Source of the DNA: Leisingera thetidis | GTDB lineage: Bacteria > Pseudomonadota > Alphaproteobacteria > Rhodobacterales > Rhodobacteraceae | Assembly: GCF_025857195.1 (NCBI RefSeq) | Contig: NZ_CP109788.1 | Coordinates: forward strand, 248,001 to 312,000 | Direction: 5' to 3' | DNA: 64,000 nt | Shown: positions 22,034-31,095 of the stretch, one piece after another | How positions within the stretch are numbered: the first letter of the stretch is position 1 | Layout: each line of letters opens with the position of its first letter | The notes under the pieces: model-generated | The model's database searches: none | Seen by the model: only the letters and a program-made list of their open reading frames with translations | What the model was told of the DNA's origin: nothing | Made by a program: the position numbers and the translations under genes

Positions 22034-22642
22034 TTACAGTTTGACGCCGCTGAAGGACATGAAGGCCATCGCCATCAGACCCGCGGTGATAAAGGTGATG
22101 CCCAAGCCCTGCAGACCGTCCGGCACGTCGGAATATTTCAGCTTCTCGCGCACGCCCGCCATAGCGGTGATCGCCAGCGCCCAGCCGAAGCCGGAGGAGA
22201 GGCCGTAGGTCGCCGCCTCGGCAAAGTTGTAGTCGCGTTCCACCATGAACAGTGAGCCGCCCAGGATCGCGCAGTTCACCGTGATCAGCGGCAGGAAGAT
22301 CCCCAGCGCGTTGTAAAGCGGCGGGAAATACTTATCGAGGATCATCTCCAGGATCTGCACCATTGCCGCGATCACCCCGATATAGGAGATCAGGCCGAGA
22401 AAGGTCAGATCCACATCCGGGAAGCCCGCCCAGGCCAGCGCGCCCGGTTTCAGCAGGTAGGTCAGCAGCAGGTTGTTGGCAGGAACCGTAATGGCCTGCA
22501 CCAGCATCACCGAAATCCCCAGACCAAGTGCTGTGGAAATCTTCTTGGACACCGCGATGAAGGTGCACATGCCCAGGAAAAAGGACAGCGCCAGGTTTTC
22601 GACAAAGACGGCCTTAACGGCCAGGGAAATCAGCCCTTCCAT
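22034..22642 (-). CDS. nqrE: Na+-translocating NADH:quinone reductase subunit E
   Basis: The 202-residue integral membrane subunit has about six helices, with conserved half-helix segments [15 protein letters not shown] and [11 protein letters not shown]. The cysteines in these segments hold the iron centre shared between NqrD and NqrE. The start overlaps the nqrD stop by one base. The length is normal for the family. Confidence 0.96.
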   Translation of the reverse strand: MEGLISLAVKAVFVENLALSFFLGMCTFIAVSKKISTALGLGISVMLVQAITVPANNLLLTYLLKPGALAWAGFPDVDLTFLGLISYIGVIAAMVQILEMILDKYFPPLYNALGIFLPLITVNCAILGGSLFMVERDYNFAEAATYGLSSGFGWALAITAMAGVREKLKYSDVPDGLQGLGITFITAGLMAMAFMSFSGVKL

Positions 22643-23295
22643 CAGTGCGCCTCCACGGATTGGATTTTGTATTCACGCTCTTCCACCTGGTTCGGTTTCC
22701 AGGTGCGGAAGCCCCAGATCAGAAGGCCGATCACGAAGAACGCCGAGGGCGGCAGCAGCAGCAGGCCGTTCGGGACGTACCAGCCGCCGTTGTTCACGGT
22801 CTCCAGGATGGTGATGCCGAACAGCGAGCCGGAACCGAACAGCTCGCGGATCACACCGACCAGCATCAGGATCAGGCCGTAGCCCAGACCGTTGCCGATG
22901 CCGTCGATGAAGGAGGCAACCGGCGGGTTCTTCATGGCAAACGCCTCGGCGCGGCCCATCACGATGCAGTTGGTGATGATCAGGCCGACGAAGACCGACA
23001 GGGTTTTCGAGATTTCAAAGGCATAGGCTTTCAGCACCTGATCCACCAGGATCACCAGCGAAGCGATGATCACCATCTGCACGATGATCCGGATCGAGCC
23101 CGGAATCTGGTTCCTCAGGATCGAGATGAACATCGACGAGAACGCGGTCACAAAGGTCACCGCCAGGGTCATCACAAACGCCACCTGCAGCGAGGAGGTC
23201 ACCGCCAGTGCCGAACAGATGCCCAGCACCTGCAGGGTGATCGGGTTGTTGTCGACCAGCGGGTCGACCAGCATGTCTTTCTTGGTCTGGGCCAT
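22642..23295 (-). CDS. nqrD: Na+-translocating NADH:quinone reductase subunit D
   Basis: The 217-residue membrane subunit is homologous to NqrE, with the pair of half-helix motifs containing [11 protein letters not shown] and [31 protein letters not shown] at 23295 is the normal N-terminus. The nine extra codons up to 23322 lie within the end of nqrC and are rejected. It is one base downstream of nqrC. Confidence 0.96.
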   Translation of the reverse strand: MAQTKKDMLVDPLVDNNPITLQVLGICSALAVTSSLQVAFVMTLAVTFVTAFSSMFISILRNQIPGSIRIIVQMVIIASLVILVDQVLKAYAFEISKTLSVFVGLIITNCIVMGRAEAFAMKNPPVASFIDGIGNGLGYGLILMLVGVIRELFGSGSLFGITILETVNNGGWYVPNGLLLLPPSAFFVIGLLIWGFRTWKPNQVEEREYKIQSVEAH

Positions 23296-23296
23296 C

Positions 23297-24100
23297 TCAG
23301 ATGTCTCCCGCTTGCAGGGCATCCAGGAAGGGTGCGTAGCCTTCCTCGCCCATCCAGAATTTCACCAGGTTGTCCACGCCGACCGAAGTCAGCGTCGCAC
23401 CGGCCAGCGCGTCGATGTGGTGCTCCGGCCCGGCCGGGCCCTGGGACTTGGCAACGCTGATCCGCAGCGCGCCGCTGTCGTCATGCAGCTTCTTGCCCTG
23501 CCACAGCGCCTTCCAGCGCGGGTTGTCCACCTCGGCGCCCAGGCCGGGGGTTTCGCCGTGCTGATAGAACTGCAGGCCAAAGATGTCGTTGCCGTTCTCC
23601 TCCACCGCGATGAAGCCGTAAAGGGTCGACCACAGGCCATAGCCGTGGACCGGCAGGATCACCTTGTCCAGGCCGCCGTTTTCGTCGCGCAGCAGATACA
23701 CGGTCTTGTAGCGCGACTGGCGGCCGATGCCTGCCGGGTCATTGTCCAGCGCGCGGCTCAGCTCCGGATCCTGCGCCGCGGCCAGATCGTCAAAGCTGGC
23801 GGCGTCGAACTGATCGGTGAATTCACCGGTCTCCAGATCCAGCACCTGCGGCTCGAACGCGGCAAAGGCTTCGGCAACATTGATGCCCGGCTCGTAGAGC
23901 CCTGCCACCTGCAGCACGTTCAGCTGCTTGTCGCGTTTGCGGTTGGTTTCCTGCACCGGGCGCAGGGACACCGCGGCGGAGGACACGATCATCGAGGCCA
24001 CCAGACAGACAGCGACGGCGATGAACACGGTCTTGCCGACCGAATCCGGCGATGCGGCGAGGAAGCGGCCGATCAGGCCCTTGCTTTGGGTATCAGCCAT
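23297..24100 (-). CDS. nqrC: Na+-translocating NADH:quinone reductase subunit C
   Basis: The 267-residue subunit has one N-terminal membrane helix and a periplasmic FMN-binding domain. The covalent flavin site is the threonine of [13 protein letters not shown] near the C-terminus, which takes FMN by a phosphoester bond made by ApbE. It overlaps nqrB by 8 bases. No apbE gene is present in the window, so the flavin transferase must be encoded elsewhere. Confidence 0.96.
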   Translation of the reverse strand: MADTQSKGLIGRFLAASPDSVGKTVFIAVAVCLVASMIVSSAAVSLRPVQETNRKRDKQLNVLQVAGLYEPGINVAEAFAAFEPQVLDLETGEFTDQFDAASFDDLAAAQDPELSRALDNDPAGIGRQSRYKTVYLLRDENGGLDKVILPVHGYGLWSTLYGFIAVEENGNDIFGLQFYQHGETPGLGAEVDNPRWKALWQGKKLHDDSGALRISVAKSQGPAGPEHHIDALAGATLTSVGVDNLVKFWMGEEGYAPFLDALQAGDI

Positions 24101-25301
24101 GGCGGCGCGCCCTCCGTTTGATGTTGGCCTGCACGACGAAGTAGTCGATCAGCGGGGCAAAGACGTTGCCGAACAGGATCGCCAGCATCATGCCTTCGGG
24201 GAAGGCCGGGTTCAGCACCCGGATCAGCACCGCCATCACCCCGATCAGCGCGCCATAGATGTAGCGGCCGGCATTGGTGTGGCTGGCCGAAACCGGCTCG
24301 GTCACCATGAACACCAGGCCGAAGGCATAACCGCCCAGCACCAGGTGCCAGTACCACGGCATCGCAAACATCGGGTTGGTGTCGGAGCCGATCAAATTCA
24401 GCAGCAGCGAAAAGGCAACCATGCCGCCCAGGCAGCCCGCGATCAGGCGCCAGTTGGCAATCTTGGTGAACAGCAGGAAGGCAAGGCCAATGGCGCAGGC
24501 CAGCGTCGAGGTCTCGCCAAAGCTGCCCTGGATGGTGCCAAAGAACGCATCCGACCAATCGATGCCCTTGGCGGCCAGCGCCTGCACGCCGTCAGCGGCA
24601 GAGACCCCCAGCGCGGTGGCGCCGGAGAAGCCGTCCACCGGGGTCCAGACGCTGTCGCCCGACATGTTGGCGGGATAGGCGAAATACAGGAACGCACGGC
24701 CGGTCAGCGCCGGGTTCAGGAAGTTCTTGCCGGTGCCGCCAAAGACTTCCTTGCCGATCACCACGCCGAAGATGATGCCAAGCGCGACCTGCCACAGCGG
24801 CGCCGAGGCCGGCAGGATCAGGGCATACAGCATCGAGGTGACCAGGAAGCCCTCGTTCACCTCATGGCCGCGCACGGTGGCAAAAATGACTTCAAAGATG
24901 CCGCCCGCAACCAGCGTCACGATGTAGATCGGCAGGAAATACAGGAGCCCGTGGGCGATGTTGGCCATCGGGTTGGCCGCATCCAGCGAGATGCCGAACA
25001 TCTGCAGCAGGGCAATCCGCCAGCCAGTTGCCGCATCGGCCCCCAGCGCGGCAATTGCCGAGTTCGCCTGATAGCCGGTGTTCCACATGCCCCACAGGAT
25101 GCAGGGGATGGTGGCAATCACCACATAGGTCATGATCCGTTTCATATCGACATATGAACGGGCATGCGGCGCCACCGAGGTGACGGTTTTCGGGGTATAA
25201 AGGAAGGACTCCACCATCTCGTAGACGGGGAAGAGCTTTTCGTACTTGCCCCCCTTCTCGAAATGCGGCTCGATCCTGTCAAAGAAGCTGCGCAATCCCA
25301 T
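24093..25301 (-). CDS. nqrB: Na+-translocating NADH:quinone reductase subunit B
   Basis: The 402-residue membrane subunit has about ten helices and carries the second covalent FMN at the threonine of FSGATALGVSAADG. It also takes part in riboflavin and quinone binding and in Na+ movement. The N-terminal MGLRSFFDRIEPHFEKGGK is the family start. Five bases separate it from nqrA. Confidence 0.96.
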   Translation of the reverse strand: MGLRSFFDRIEPHFEKGGKYEKLFPVYEMVESFLYTPKTVTSVAPHARSYVDMKRIMTYVVIATIPCILWGMWNTGYQANSAIAALGADAATGWRIALLQMFGISLDAANPMANIAHGLLYFLPIYIVTLVAGGIFEVIFATVRGHEVNEGFLVTSMLYALILPASAPLWQVALGIIFGVVIGKEVFGGTGKNFLNPALTGRAFLYFAYPANMSGDSVWTPVDGFSGATALGVSAADGVQALAAKGIDWSDAFFGTIQGSFGETSTLACAIGLAFLLFTKIANWRLIAGCLGGMVAFSLLLNLIGSDTNPMFAMPWYWHLVLGGYAFGLVFMVTEPVSASHTNAGRYIYGALIGVMAVLIRVLNPAFPEGMMLAILFGNVFAPLIDYFVVQANIKRRARRHG

Positions 25302-25306
25302 CCGGC

Positions 25307-26650
25307 TCAGCCCTCCTTTTCAATCTTGGCCAGGCAGTCGCGCAGCGCTTGCCCGTATTCATATTTGGCCGGGCAGGCAAAGCCGACGAGGCCCATGTCC
25401 TCTTCATCGAGCTCCAGCGCCCCCAGCGCCTGTGCGGTATCGGTGTCCATCACCAGCAGCGCGCGCAGCAGCTGCGTCGGCAGGTAGTCCTGCGGCATCA
25501 GCGTCTCGAAGGTGCCGGTGGGCACCATCGCCCGGCGGCCGCCGTTGAGATTGCTGGTCAGGCTGAACAGCTTGCGGCTGAGCGCCGAGCCGAGCACCGG
25601 CTGCACAGCGTATTTGCCGCCCATCGGGCGGATCCAGCCCAGCGGGATCTGCTTGCGGTCTTCCTCGATGATGGCGACCTGGCGGGCAAACCGGCCGAGG
25701 TACGCCAGCGGGCCCGCCGCCTGGCGGCCCGACAGGATCGAGCCGGAGATCACCCGCACCGGACCGTCCGAGGCGATCTCGCCGCGGGTCAGCTCATCGG
25801 TGGAGGCGCCCATGACGGTGCGGACCAGACGGGGGGAGCGCGCAGCGGGACCCGCCAGTGCAACCACGACACTGGGGTCCAGATGGCCGGTCATCAGCAG
25901 GCGGCCGATGGCGATCACGTCCTGATAGGAGATCGTCCAGACCCGATCGTCAGCGCGGACCGGATGCAGGAAGTGGATATGGGTGCCGGCCAAGCCCGAC
26001 GGGTGCGGCCCGTCAAAAGCCGCAGCCTCCACGCCGGCAAGACCAGTGCCCGGAATGCTGTCGCCTGCCTTCTGGCACAGGAAGGTGGTGCCATCGGTCA
26101 GCAGCGTCAGCGCCTTAAGGCCGGCCTCGAACGCCTCAGCCGCGTCATTGATGATCACCGCGGCATCGGCAGCCAGCGGCTCGCTGTCCATCGCGGTCAC
26201 GAAAATCGCTTCGGGCTTGCTGCCCGGCACCGGCAGTTTGGAATAGGGACGGGTGCGGAACGACGTCCACAGGCCCGCGGCGCACAGCTTCTCGGTCAGC
26301 CCCTCGGCAGTCTCGGCATTGCCGGTGGCGGAGAAATCGCGGCCCTTGTCCCCGGCATCCGACACCGCGATCACCACGCTTTGCAGCACCCGGCGGGCGC
26401 CGCGGTGGATCGCCACGACCTTGCCGGTCATGGGGGCGACCATCACCGCGTCTTCGGCATCCTTGTGGCAGAACAGCGGAGTTCCGCGCTGGACCTCCTC
26501 GCCTTCCTGCACCAGCATGCGGGGTTTCAGGCCCAGATAGTCGGGGCCAAGCACGGCCACCGAAGATATGGCGGGACCGGGGTGAATGACCTGCTCAGGC
26601 GCGCCTGTCACCGGCAGGTCCAGCCCCTTCCTCAAGTTAAATGTTTTCAT
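25307..26650 (-). CDS. nqrA: Na+-translocating NADH:quinone reductase subunit A
   Basis: The 447-residue peripheral cytoplasmic subunit belongs to the quinone-binding part of the complex. It opens with the characteristic MKTFNLRKGLDLPVTGAP and has conserved GRLLMTGHLDPSVVVAL and GSALSRKLFSL stretches. It is the first gene of the six-gene operon; the promoter must lie in 26651-26970. Confidence 0.96.
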   Translation of the reverse strand: MKTFNLRKGLDLPVTGAPEQVIHPGPAISSVAVLGPDYLGLKPRMLVQEGEEVQRGTPLFCHKDAEDAVMVAPMTGKVVAIHRGARRVLQSVVIAVSDAGDKGRDFSATGNAETAEGLTEKLCAAGLWTSFRTRPYSKLPVPGSKPEAIFVTAMDSEPLAADAAVIINDAAEAFEAGLKALTLLTDGTTFLCQKAGDSIPGTGLAGVEAAAFDGPHPSGLAGTHIHFLHPVRADDRVWTISYQDVIAIGRLLMTGHLDPSVVVALAGPAARSPRLVRTVMGASTDELTRGEIASDGPVRVISGSILSGRQAAGPLAYLGRFARQVAIIEEDRKQIPLGWIRPMGGKYAVQPVLGSALSRKLFSLTSNLNGGRRAMVPTGTFETLMPQDYLPTQLLRALLVMDTDTAQALGALELDEEDMGLVGFACPAKYEYGQALRDCLAKIEKEG

Positions 26651-27021
26651 ATTTGCGCTACGTCCTTCCGAGGCCGATTCCCGTGGCGGTTCTTATCTGT
26701 TTCCGGCGGCAGTGACAAAGAAAACGCTGCCTGCCGTCGCTTTTGACTCTTGGTCAGCCGGGCACGGCCTTGCTTGCCGCGCGCACTCGAATCAAATTTG
26801 CCGCCGAATGGCAAGGCCGCCCCCCGGCAACCCCGCCAAAATTCCCCCGCGGACACGGCTTCTACGCCAGAATGCCGCATCCGGGGGCCGCCAATGCGTC
26901 AGAAACCGCAGCCGGAAACGGCAAGCTGCAAAACCTGCCTCTGATCCGGATCATTGATTCGCCGTCCAACAGCAAAAGAGCCCCGCCTGAGGCGGGGCTC
27001 CCGAAGAGGGTTTCGTGGCGG
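26651..27021. other. Intergenic region: nqr promoter region and permease terminator
   Basis: These 371 bases hold no gene. The part nearest 26651 must contain the nqr promoter, although I cannot fix -35/-10 boxes. A Rho-independent terminator for the permease gene lies at the other end. Confidence 0.6.
26978..27000 (-). terminator. Rho-independent terminator downstream of the NCS1 permease gene
   Basis: A perfect 10-bp G+C stem (26978-26987 with 26991-27000) has a 3-base loop. Four T follow on the minus strand. It stands 21 bases beyond the permease stop codon. Confidence 0.8.
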
Positions 27022-28386
27022 TCAGTCCATGAACCGCTTCGCGGCCGGCAGGTACTGCATCAGCAGGTAATAGGACACACCGGCAGGCAGCAGGCTGGCG
27101 TACCAGGAAACCCCTGAGAAGATCAGCGCCGCCGCGACACCCAGACCCATGGCAATCACCGCCGCCCAGTTGACGCCCTGATAGGGGCCGTTCTCGTCAT
27201 AGAGCTTGTCCAGATCCAGCGTCTGCTTGCGCAGCACGAAATAATCCACCACCAGGATCGCAAAGATCGGGCCCAGGAAGGCGGAATAGGTCTGGATGAA
27301 CAGGCTGAGACCGGCGGCGGATTCATCCTTCACCAGCTCCCAGGGGAAGGTGGCAAAGGCCAGCAGGCCGACGATCACGGCCGAGGTCTTGAACTTGATC
27401 TTGAAGATGTCCATCAGCGCATAGGCCGGCGGCACCACATTGTTCAGGATGTTGGTGGTCACTTGGGCAAAGGCGATGAACAGCAGGGTGATGATCAGCA
27501 GCGGCTTGTTGTCGACGGCGCTGGAGAACACCTTGATCGGATCCACCTCGCCCGTTGCACCGGACACCATCAGGCCGATCAGCCCCATGAACAGGGTCGC
27601 GGGCAGGATCGAGTTGGCATAGATCGCCACCTGGCGGACCGGGCCGACATTGCGGCGCAGCTCGCGCGAATAGTCCGACACGTTCAGCATCATGGTGCTG
27701 TAGATGCCCAGGAACAACATGGTCGCGCCCCAGAACGGTGCCCCCCAGGTGCCTTCGACATTGACCAGATTGGCCGAGATTTCCTCGCCGTATTTGCTGA
27801 TCACGCTGAAGAACATGTAGACGAGCGAGCCGATGATGAAGACGGAGCCGATGTTCTCCAGCCACTTGATGCCATGGAATCCCAGCACCGACAGGCCGAT
27901 CTGCAGCAGCTGGAAGCCGATGAAGAACACCACGATGTTGTCATATCCGAACATCGTCTCCGAAACCAGGTTCAGCGCCCCTGCCCCGATCCAGCTCTGG
28001 AAGCCGAACCAGACGATGGCCGGCACCGAGCGCACCAGCGCCGGCAGCCGGGTGCCGGCAAAGCCGAAGGCCGATCGCGCCTGCACCATGAAGGGGATGC
28101 CGTACTTGTGGCCCGCCTGGCCGTTGATCATCAGCGCCGCGCCGATCACGGTGCAGCCGATGGCGATGGCGACAAAGGTCTGCAGCAGGTTCAGCGTGCC
28201 CACCAGGCCGGAGCCGATGGTGAAGGTGCCGATCGACACGCAGCCGCCCAGCCAGGCAAACAGATAGGACCACGGATCCATGATCCGGGTTTCCTGCGGC
28301 GCCAGGCTCTCTTCGCCTACCCCCTTGCCGCTGTGATCCTCAATGCCGCCTTCGGCGACGGCTTCCATTTCCGCATTCATGGTCAT
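27022..28386 (-). CDS. NCS1-family permease (cytosine/allantoin/hydantoin type)
   Basis: The 454-residue polytopic protein has about 12 helices and NCS1 features (DPWSYLFAWLGGCVSIGTF near the N-terminus, GHKYGIPFMVQARSAFGFAG). The family imports cytosine, uracil, allantoin, hydantoins or related nitrogen heterocycles with Na+ or H+. The frame runs on to 28701 within the racemase gene. The real start is ATG 28386, set by GGGAGGAA six bases upstream. It lies 23 bases after a racemase of the Asp/Glu/hydantoin family, which makes a hydantoin or allantoin-like substrate plausible. Confidence 0.9.
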   Translation of the reverse strand: MTMNAEMEAVAEGGIEDHSGKGVGEESLAPQETRIMDPWSYLFAWLGGCVSIGTFTIGSGLVGTLNLLQTFVAIAIGCTVIGAALMINGQAGHKYGIPFMVQARSAFGFAGTRLPALVRSVPAIVWFGFQSWIGAGALNLVSETMFGYDNIVVFFIGFQLLQIGLSVLGFHGIKWLENIGSVFIIGSLVYMFFSVISKYGEEISANLVNVEGTWGAPFWGATMLFLGIYSTMMLNVSDYSRELRRNVGPVRQVAIYANSILPATLFMGLIGLMVSGATGEVDPIKVFSSAVDNKPLLIITLLFIAFAQVTTNILNNVVPPAYALMDIFKIKFKTSAVIVGLLAFATFPWELVKDESAAGLSLFIQTYSAFLGPIFAILVVDYFVLRKQTLDLDKLYDENGPYQGVNWAAVIAMGLGVAAALIFSGVSWYASLLPAGVSYYLLMQYLPAAKRFMD

Positions 28387-28409
28387 TGTCTTCCTCCCTG
28401 ACGATACCA

Positions 28410-29108
28410 TTATTTCCGGTTCGGGCGCGCATAGGCGCCGATCTTGCTGGTCTTCAGGCCGCTGCCTGCCAGCGCCTCGATCATCCGCGTGGCTACGCTG
28501 ACCCCGTCGATGACCGGAATGCCGGTCTCCTCGCTGAGCCATGCAGTGAGATCGGCCATGCCGGCACAGCCCAGAACCACGGCCTCGCAATGATCTTCCT
28601 CGATGGCGCGCAGGATCTCGGCGCGCACCTTCTCCCGCGCGCCGGAGCCTTCCTCTTCCAGCGCCAGCACCGGGATCGCGGCCGAGCGCACTCGGCGGCA
28701 CTGATGGCTGAGGCCATAGCCGTGGATCAGATGCTCGATCACCGGCACCGACCGCGGCAGCGTGGTCACCACCGAAAACGAGGTCGACAGCATGCTGGCC
28801 GCTTTCACCGCCGCTTCGCAGATGCCCAGCACCGGACCGCTGGCCAGCTCGCGGCAGGCGCCGATGCCGGGATCGTCGAAACAGGCCACGACGATGCCGT
28901 CGACGCCCTGCTCCTCGGCGGCTGCGACCTGCGCCAGCAGACCCGGCAGCGACATCGCCTCATCGAAATGCCCTTCGATGCTGGCCGGCGCCCCGGCCGC
29001 GGTTGCGCCCAGAATGGTGACGCCGGGGCTGGCGGCGGCCTGCGCGGCCTCCACGATCTTTGTTGTCATCGACTCGGTCGAGTTGGGATTGACGACCAGG
29101 ATTTTCAT
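28410..29108 (-). CDS. Aspartate/glutamate/hydantoin racemase family protein
   Basis: The 232-residue enzyme has the two-domain Asp/Glu racemase fold with two catalytic cysteines, in IVVACFDDPG and AVVLGCAGM. It opens with KILVVNPNSTESMT, typical of hydantoin racemases. These racemise 5-substituted hydantoins or amino acids by a two-base mechanism. ATG 29108 has AAAGGAGG eight bases upstream; the seven extra codons to 29129 are rejected. It is the first gene of an operon with the NCS1 permease and is divergent from the GntR regulator. Confidence 0.9.
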   Translation of the reverse strand: MKILVVNPNSTESMTTKIVEAAQAAASPGVTILGATAAGAPASIEGHFDEAMSLPGLLAQVAAAEEQGVDGIVVACFDDPGIGACRELASGPVLGICEAAVKAASMLSTSFSVVTTLPRSVPVIEHLIHGYGLSHQCRRVRSAAIPVLALEEEGSGAREKVRAEILRAIEEDHCEAVVLGCAGMADLTAWLSEETGIPVIDGVSVATRMIEALAGSGLKTSKIGAYARPNRK

Positions 29109-29120
29109 GCGCTCCTCCTT

Positions 29121-29154
29121 TGTTACCATTTATTGTTAACAATTTTTGATAACA
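29121..29154. promoter_or_regulatory. Extended dyad, probable GntR operator
   Basis: A perfect 12-bp palindrome (ATTGTTAACAAT, 29132-29143) is centred within a longer dyad whose outer arms TGTTA and TAACA (29121-29125, 29150-29154) share the same axis at 29137.5. It overlaps the start region of the racemase gene and lies about 90 bases before the GntR gene. It is the natural operator for that regulator. Binding is inferred. Confidence 0.6.
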
Positions 29155-29243
29155 CGTCAATCCTAAGGGTTCCGGCAAGCCATTGCAAAGCGCCCCTCCG
29201 CTCCTTAAGTTGCGGCGATGCAGGAAAAACTTTTTTAGGTCCG

Positions 29244-29939
29244 ATGAAGGATTCACCCGAAGATCTGATCGTGAACGCGATTCTCGACGCGATTGCGGAA
29301 CAGCGCCTGCCGGCCGGAACCAAGCTGGGCGAACAGGCGCTGAGCGATCTGTTTTCCTGCAACCGTGCCAATGTGCGCCGGGCGCTGGCCTCGCTGGCGG
29401 CGCAGCAGGTGGTGGAGCTGCGTCCCAACCGCGGCGCCTTTGTGATCACCCCCTCCCCCAAGGAGGCGCGCGACATCTTCCAGGCCCGCCGCGCGATCGA
29501 GCGCACCATCGCCCGCCATGCCGCGGGCCGGGCGTCGGCGGAGGACATCGCCTTTCTGCGGGACAATATTCTGGAGGAAGCCGCCGCGCATAAAGCCGCC
29601 GACAAGCCGGCCGAGCTGCGCGCGTCGCGGCAGTTTCACATGCGGATTGCGCAGATCGCCGGCAATCTGGTGCTGGAGCGTTTCCTGTCAGAGCTGACCA
29701 TGCGCAGCACGCTCATTCTGGGGCTCTATTCGCCCACCGGAAGCTCCTCCTGCGCCGAAGATGAGCACGACCGGATCGTCGATGCGCTGGAAGCAGGCAA
29801 CACGGATGCGCTGGTCCAGCTGGCAGACCAGCACCTGCGCCATCTGGAGGAGGGGCTGAATTTCGATAAGCCGCCGGCCGCCCCGATGAGCCTCAAGGAA
29901 CAACTGAAGGCACCGCGCAGCCCCGCCGCGGGCCGGTAG
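29244..29939 (+). CDS. GntR-family regulator (FCD ligand domain)
   Basis: The 231-residue regulator has a winged helix (about 8-75, LGEQALSDLFSCNRANVRRALASLA) and an all-helical FCD domain with conserved D/H positions (RQFHMRIAQIAGN, DEHDRIVDALEAG). It is divergent from the racemase-permease operon and points toward the enolase-superfamily gene. The longer frame back to 28386 is antisense to the racemase and not real. The ribosome-binding site is weak (TTAGGT). It probably represses the racemase/permease genes through the dyad at 29121-29154. Confidence 0.88.
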   Translation: MKDSPEDLIVNAILDAIAEQRLPAGTKLGEQALSDLFSCNRANVRRALASLAAQQVVELRPNRGAFVITPSPKEARDIFQARRAIERTIARHAAGRASAEDIAFLRDNILEEAAAHKAADKPAELRASRQFHMRIAQIAGNLVLERFLSELTMRSTLILGLYSPTGSSSCAEDEHDRIVDALEAGNTDALVQLADQHLRHLEEGLNFDKPPAAPMSLKEQLKAPRSPAAGR

Positions 29940-29970
29940 CAGGCGCCGATGACCGCGCCTGCCGGGCCTG

Positions 29971-31095
29971 TCAGGCGTCCCAGACCAATTGCGGGGCGCC
30001 CATCAGATCGCGGTCGACAGTGATCCCCAGCCCCGGCGCATCCGGCACCAGCACGCCGCCGTCCCGGACCGGCGCGTCGAATGCGGCCGTTGTCAGCGTC
30101 ACCATATCGCGGCAGTCCAGAATGCAGCGCAGGGACCGTTCCGGCACCGTGGCACCCAGATGCGCAATGGCCGAGAACGCCACCACCGAGCCGACGGTAT
30201 CCTGCACACTCACGGTCGCGCCCGCGGCCAGGCACATGTCCCGGTGCCGCCGCCCGTGGGTCAGCCCGCCCGCCTTGGAGATCTTGAGGCCGATACCGTC
30301 CGCCACGTCCTCCGCCAGCATCAGCGCGACGTCCTCATCCTGCTGCACCAGCTCATCCAGAATGATCGGCACGGTGCAGCGCTTGCGCAGCGACATGGTC
30401 TCGCGCCATGTGCGGCAAGGCGCCTCCAGCACGAAATCCAGCCCCTCGGGCAACATCCGCAGCATCCGCAGCGCGGCTTCCGGCGTCAGCCCGCCATTGG
30501 CGTCGACCAGAAAGAACTCCCCCGGCTGCCGGTCGGCCAAGGACGCGCGGATGCGCTCGGCGTCCAGCGCCGGGCCGCCCTCGGCATCCAGCGCGCCGAT
30601 TTTCACCGAATGGCCCAGATAGCCCATCTGGCGGTGCCGCGCGACGCGGGCGCACATGTCCTCGGGACTGCCTGCATAGATCGAAGAGATCACCGGCAGG
30701 CGCTTTCCGGTGGAGCCTCCCAGCAACTCGCAGACCGGCAGGTTCACCGATTTGCCGAACAGATCCCAGCAGGCCAGGTCAATTGCGGATTTGGCGTGGT
30801 TGTGGCCCAGCAGCGCCTCGTCCATCGCGTCATTGATGCGGTCCATCTGCCGCGGATCACGGCCCAAGAGATACGGCGCAATCTCGGCAATCCCGGCCCG
30901 CGCCCCAAGGGCGTGCGACGCGATATAGGTGGCGCCGAACGGCGTGCTCTCGCCCCAGCCCTCCAGCCCGGTGTCGGTCTCGATCCGCACAAAGGACGCA
31001 TCAAAGCTGCGGTACTCCCGCCCGCCCGACAGCATGTAGGTGCCGCCGGAATAGGGCAGGTCCAGCTGGTACAGTTCTATCTTCCTGATCTTCAC
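29971..31095 (-). CDS. Mandelate racemase/muconate-lactonizing-superfamily enzyme (hydroxyproline/betaine-type candidate)
   Basis: This 374-residue enolase-superfamily protein has an N-terminal capping domain (1-125) and a barrel. Two catalytic lysines are visible, one in HSVKIGA and one in LKISKAGG. Mg2+ ligands are in VDANGG, LEAPCR and ILDELVQ. Two opposed lysines point to epimerase or dehydratase chemistry at a carbon next to a carboxylate. It resembles the subgroup that includes cis-3-hydroxyproline dehydratase and hydroxyproline-betaine epimerase, and a second member (HpbD) lies at 46.6 kb. It overlaps the MDR gene upstream by 4 bases (ATGA). The substrate is unproven. Confidence 0.88.
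   Translation of the reverse strand: MKIRKIELYQLDLPYSGGTYMLSGGREYRSFDASFVRIETDTGLEGWGESTPFGATYIASHALGARAGIAEIAPYLLGRDPRQMDRINDAMDEALLGHNHAKSAIDLACWDLFGKSVNLPVCELLGGSTGKRLPVISSIYAGSPEDMCARVARHRQMGYLGHSVKIGALDAEGGPALDAERIRASLADRQPGEFFLVDANGGLTPEAALRMLRMLPEGLDFVLEAPCRTWRETMSLRKRCTVPIILDELVQQDEDVALMLAEDVADGIGLKISKAGGLTHGRRHRDMCLAAGATVSVQDTVGSVVAFSAIAHLGATVPERSLRCILDCRDMVTLTTAAFDAPVRDGGVLVPDAPGLGITVDRDLMGAPQLVWDA

Noticed and set aside
28386..29243. N-terminal extension of the GntR gene back to 28386
   Set aside because: The extension is antisense to the racemase gene, and the GntR family N-terminus begins at 29244.
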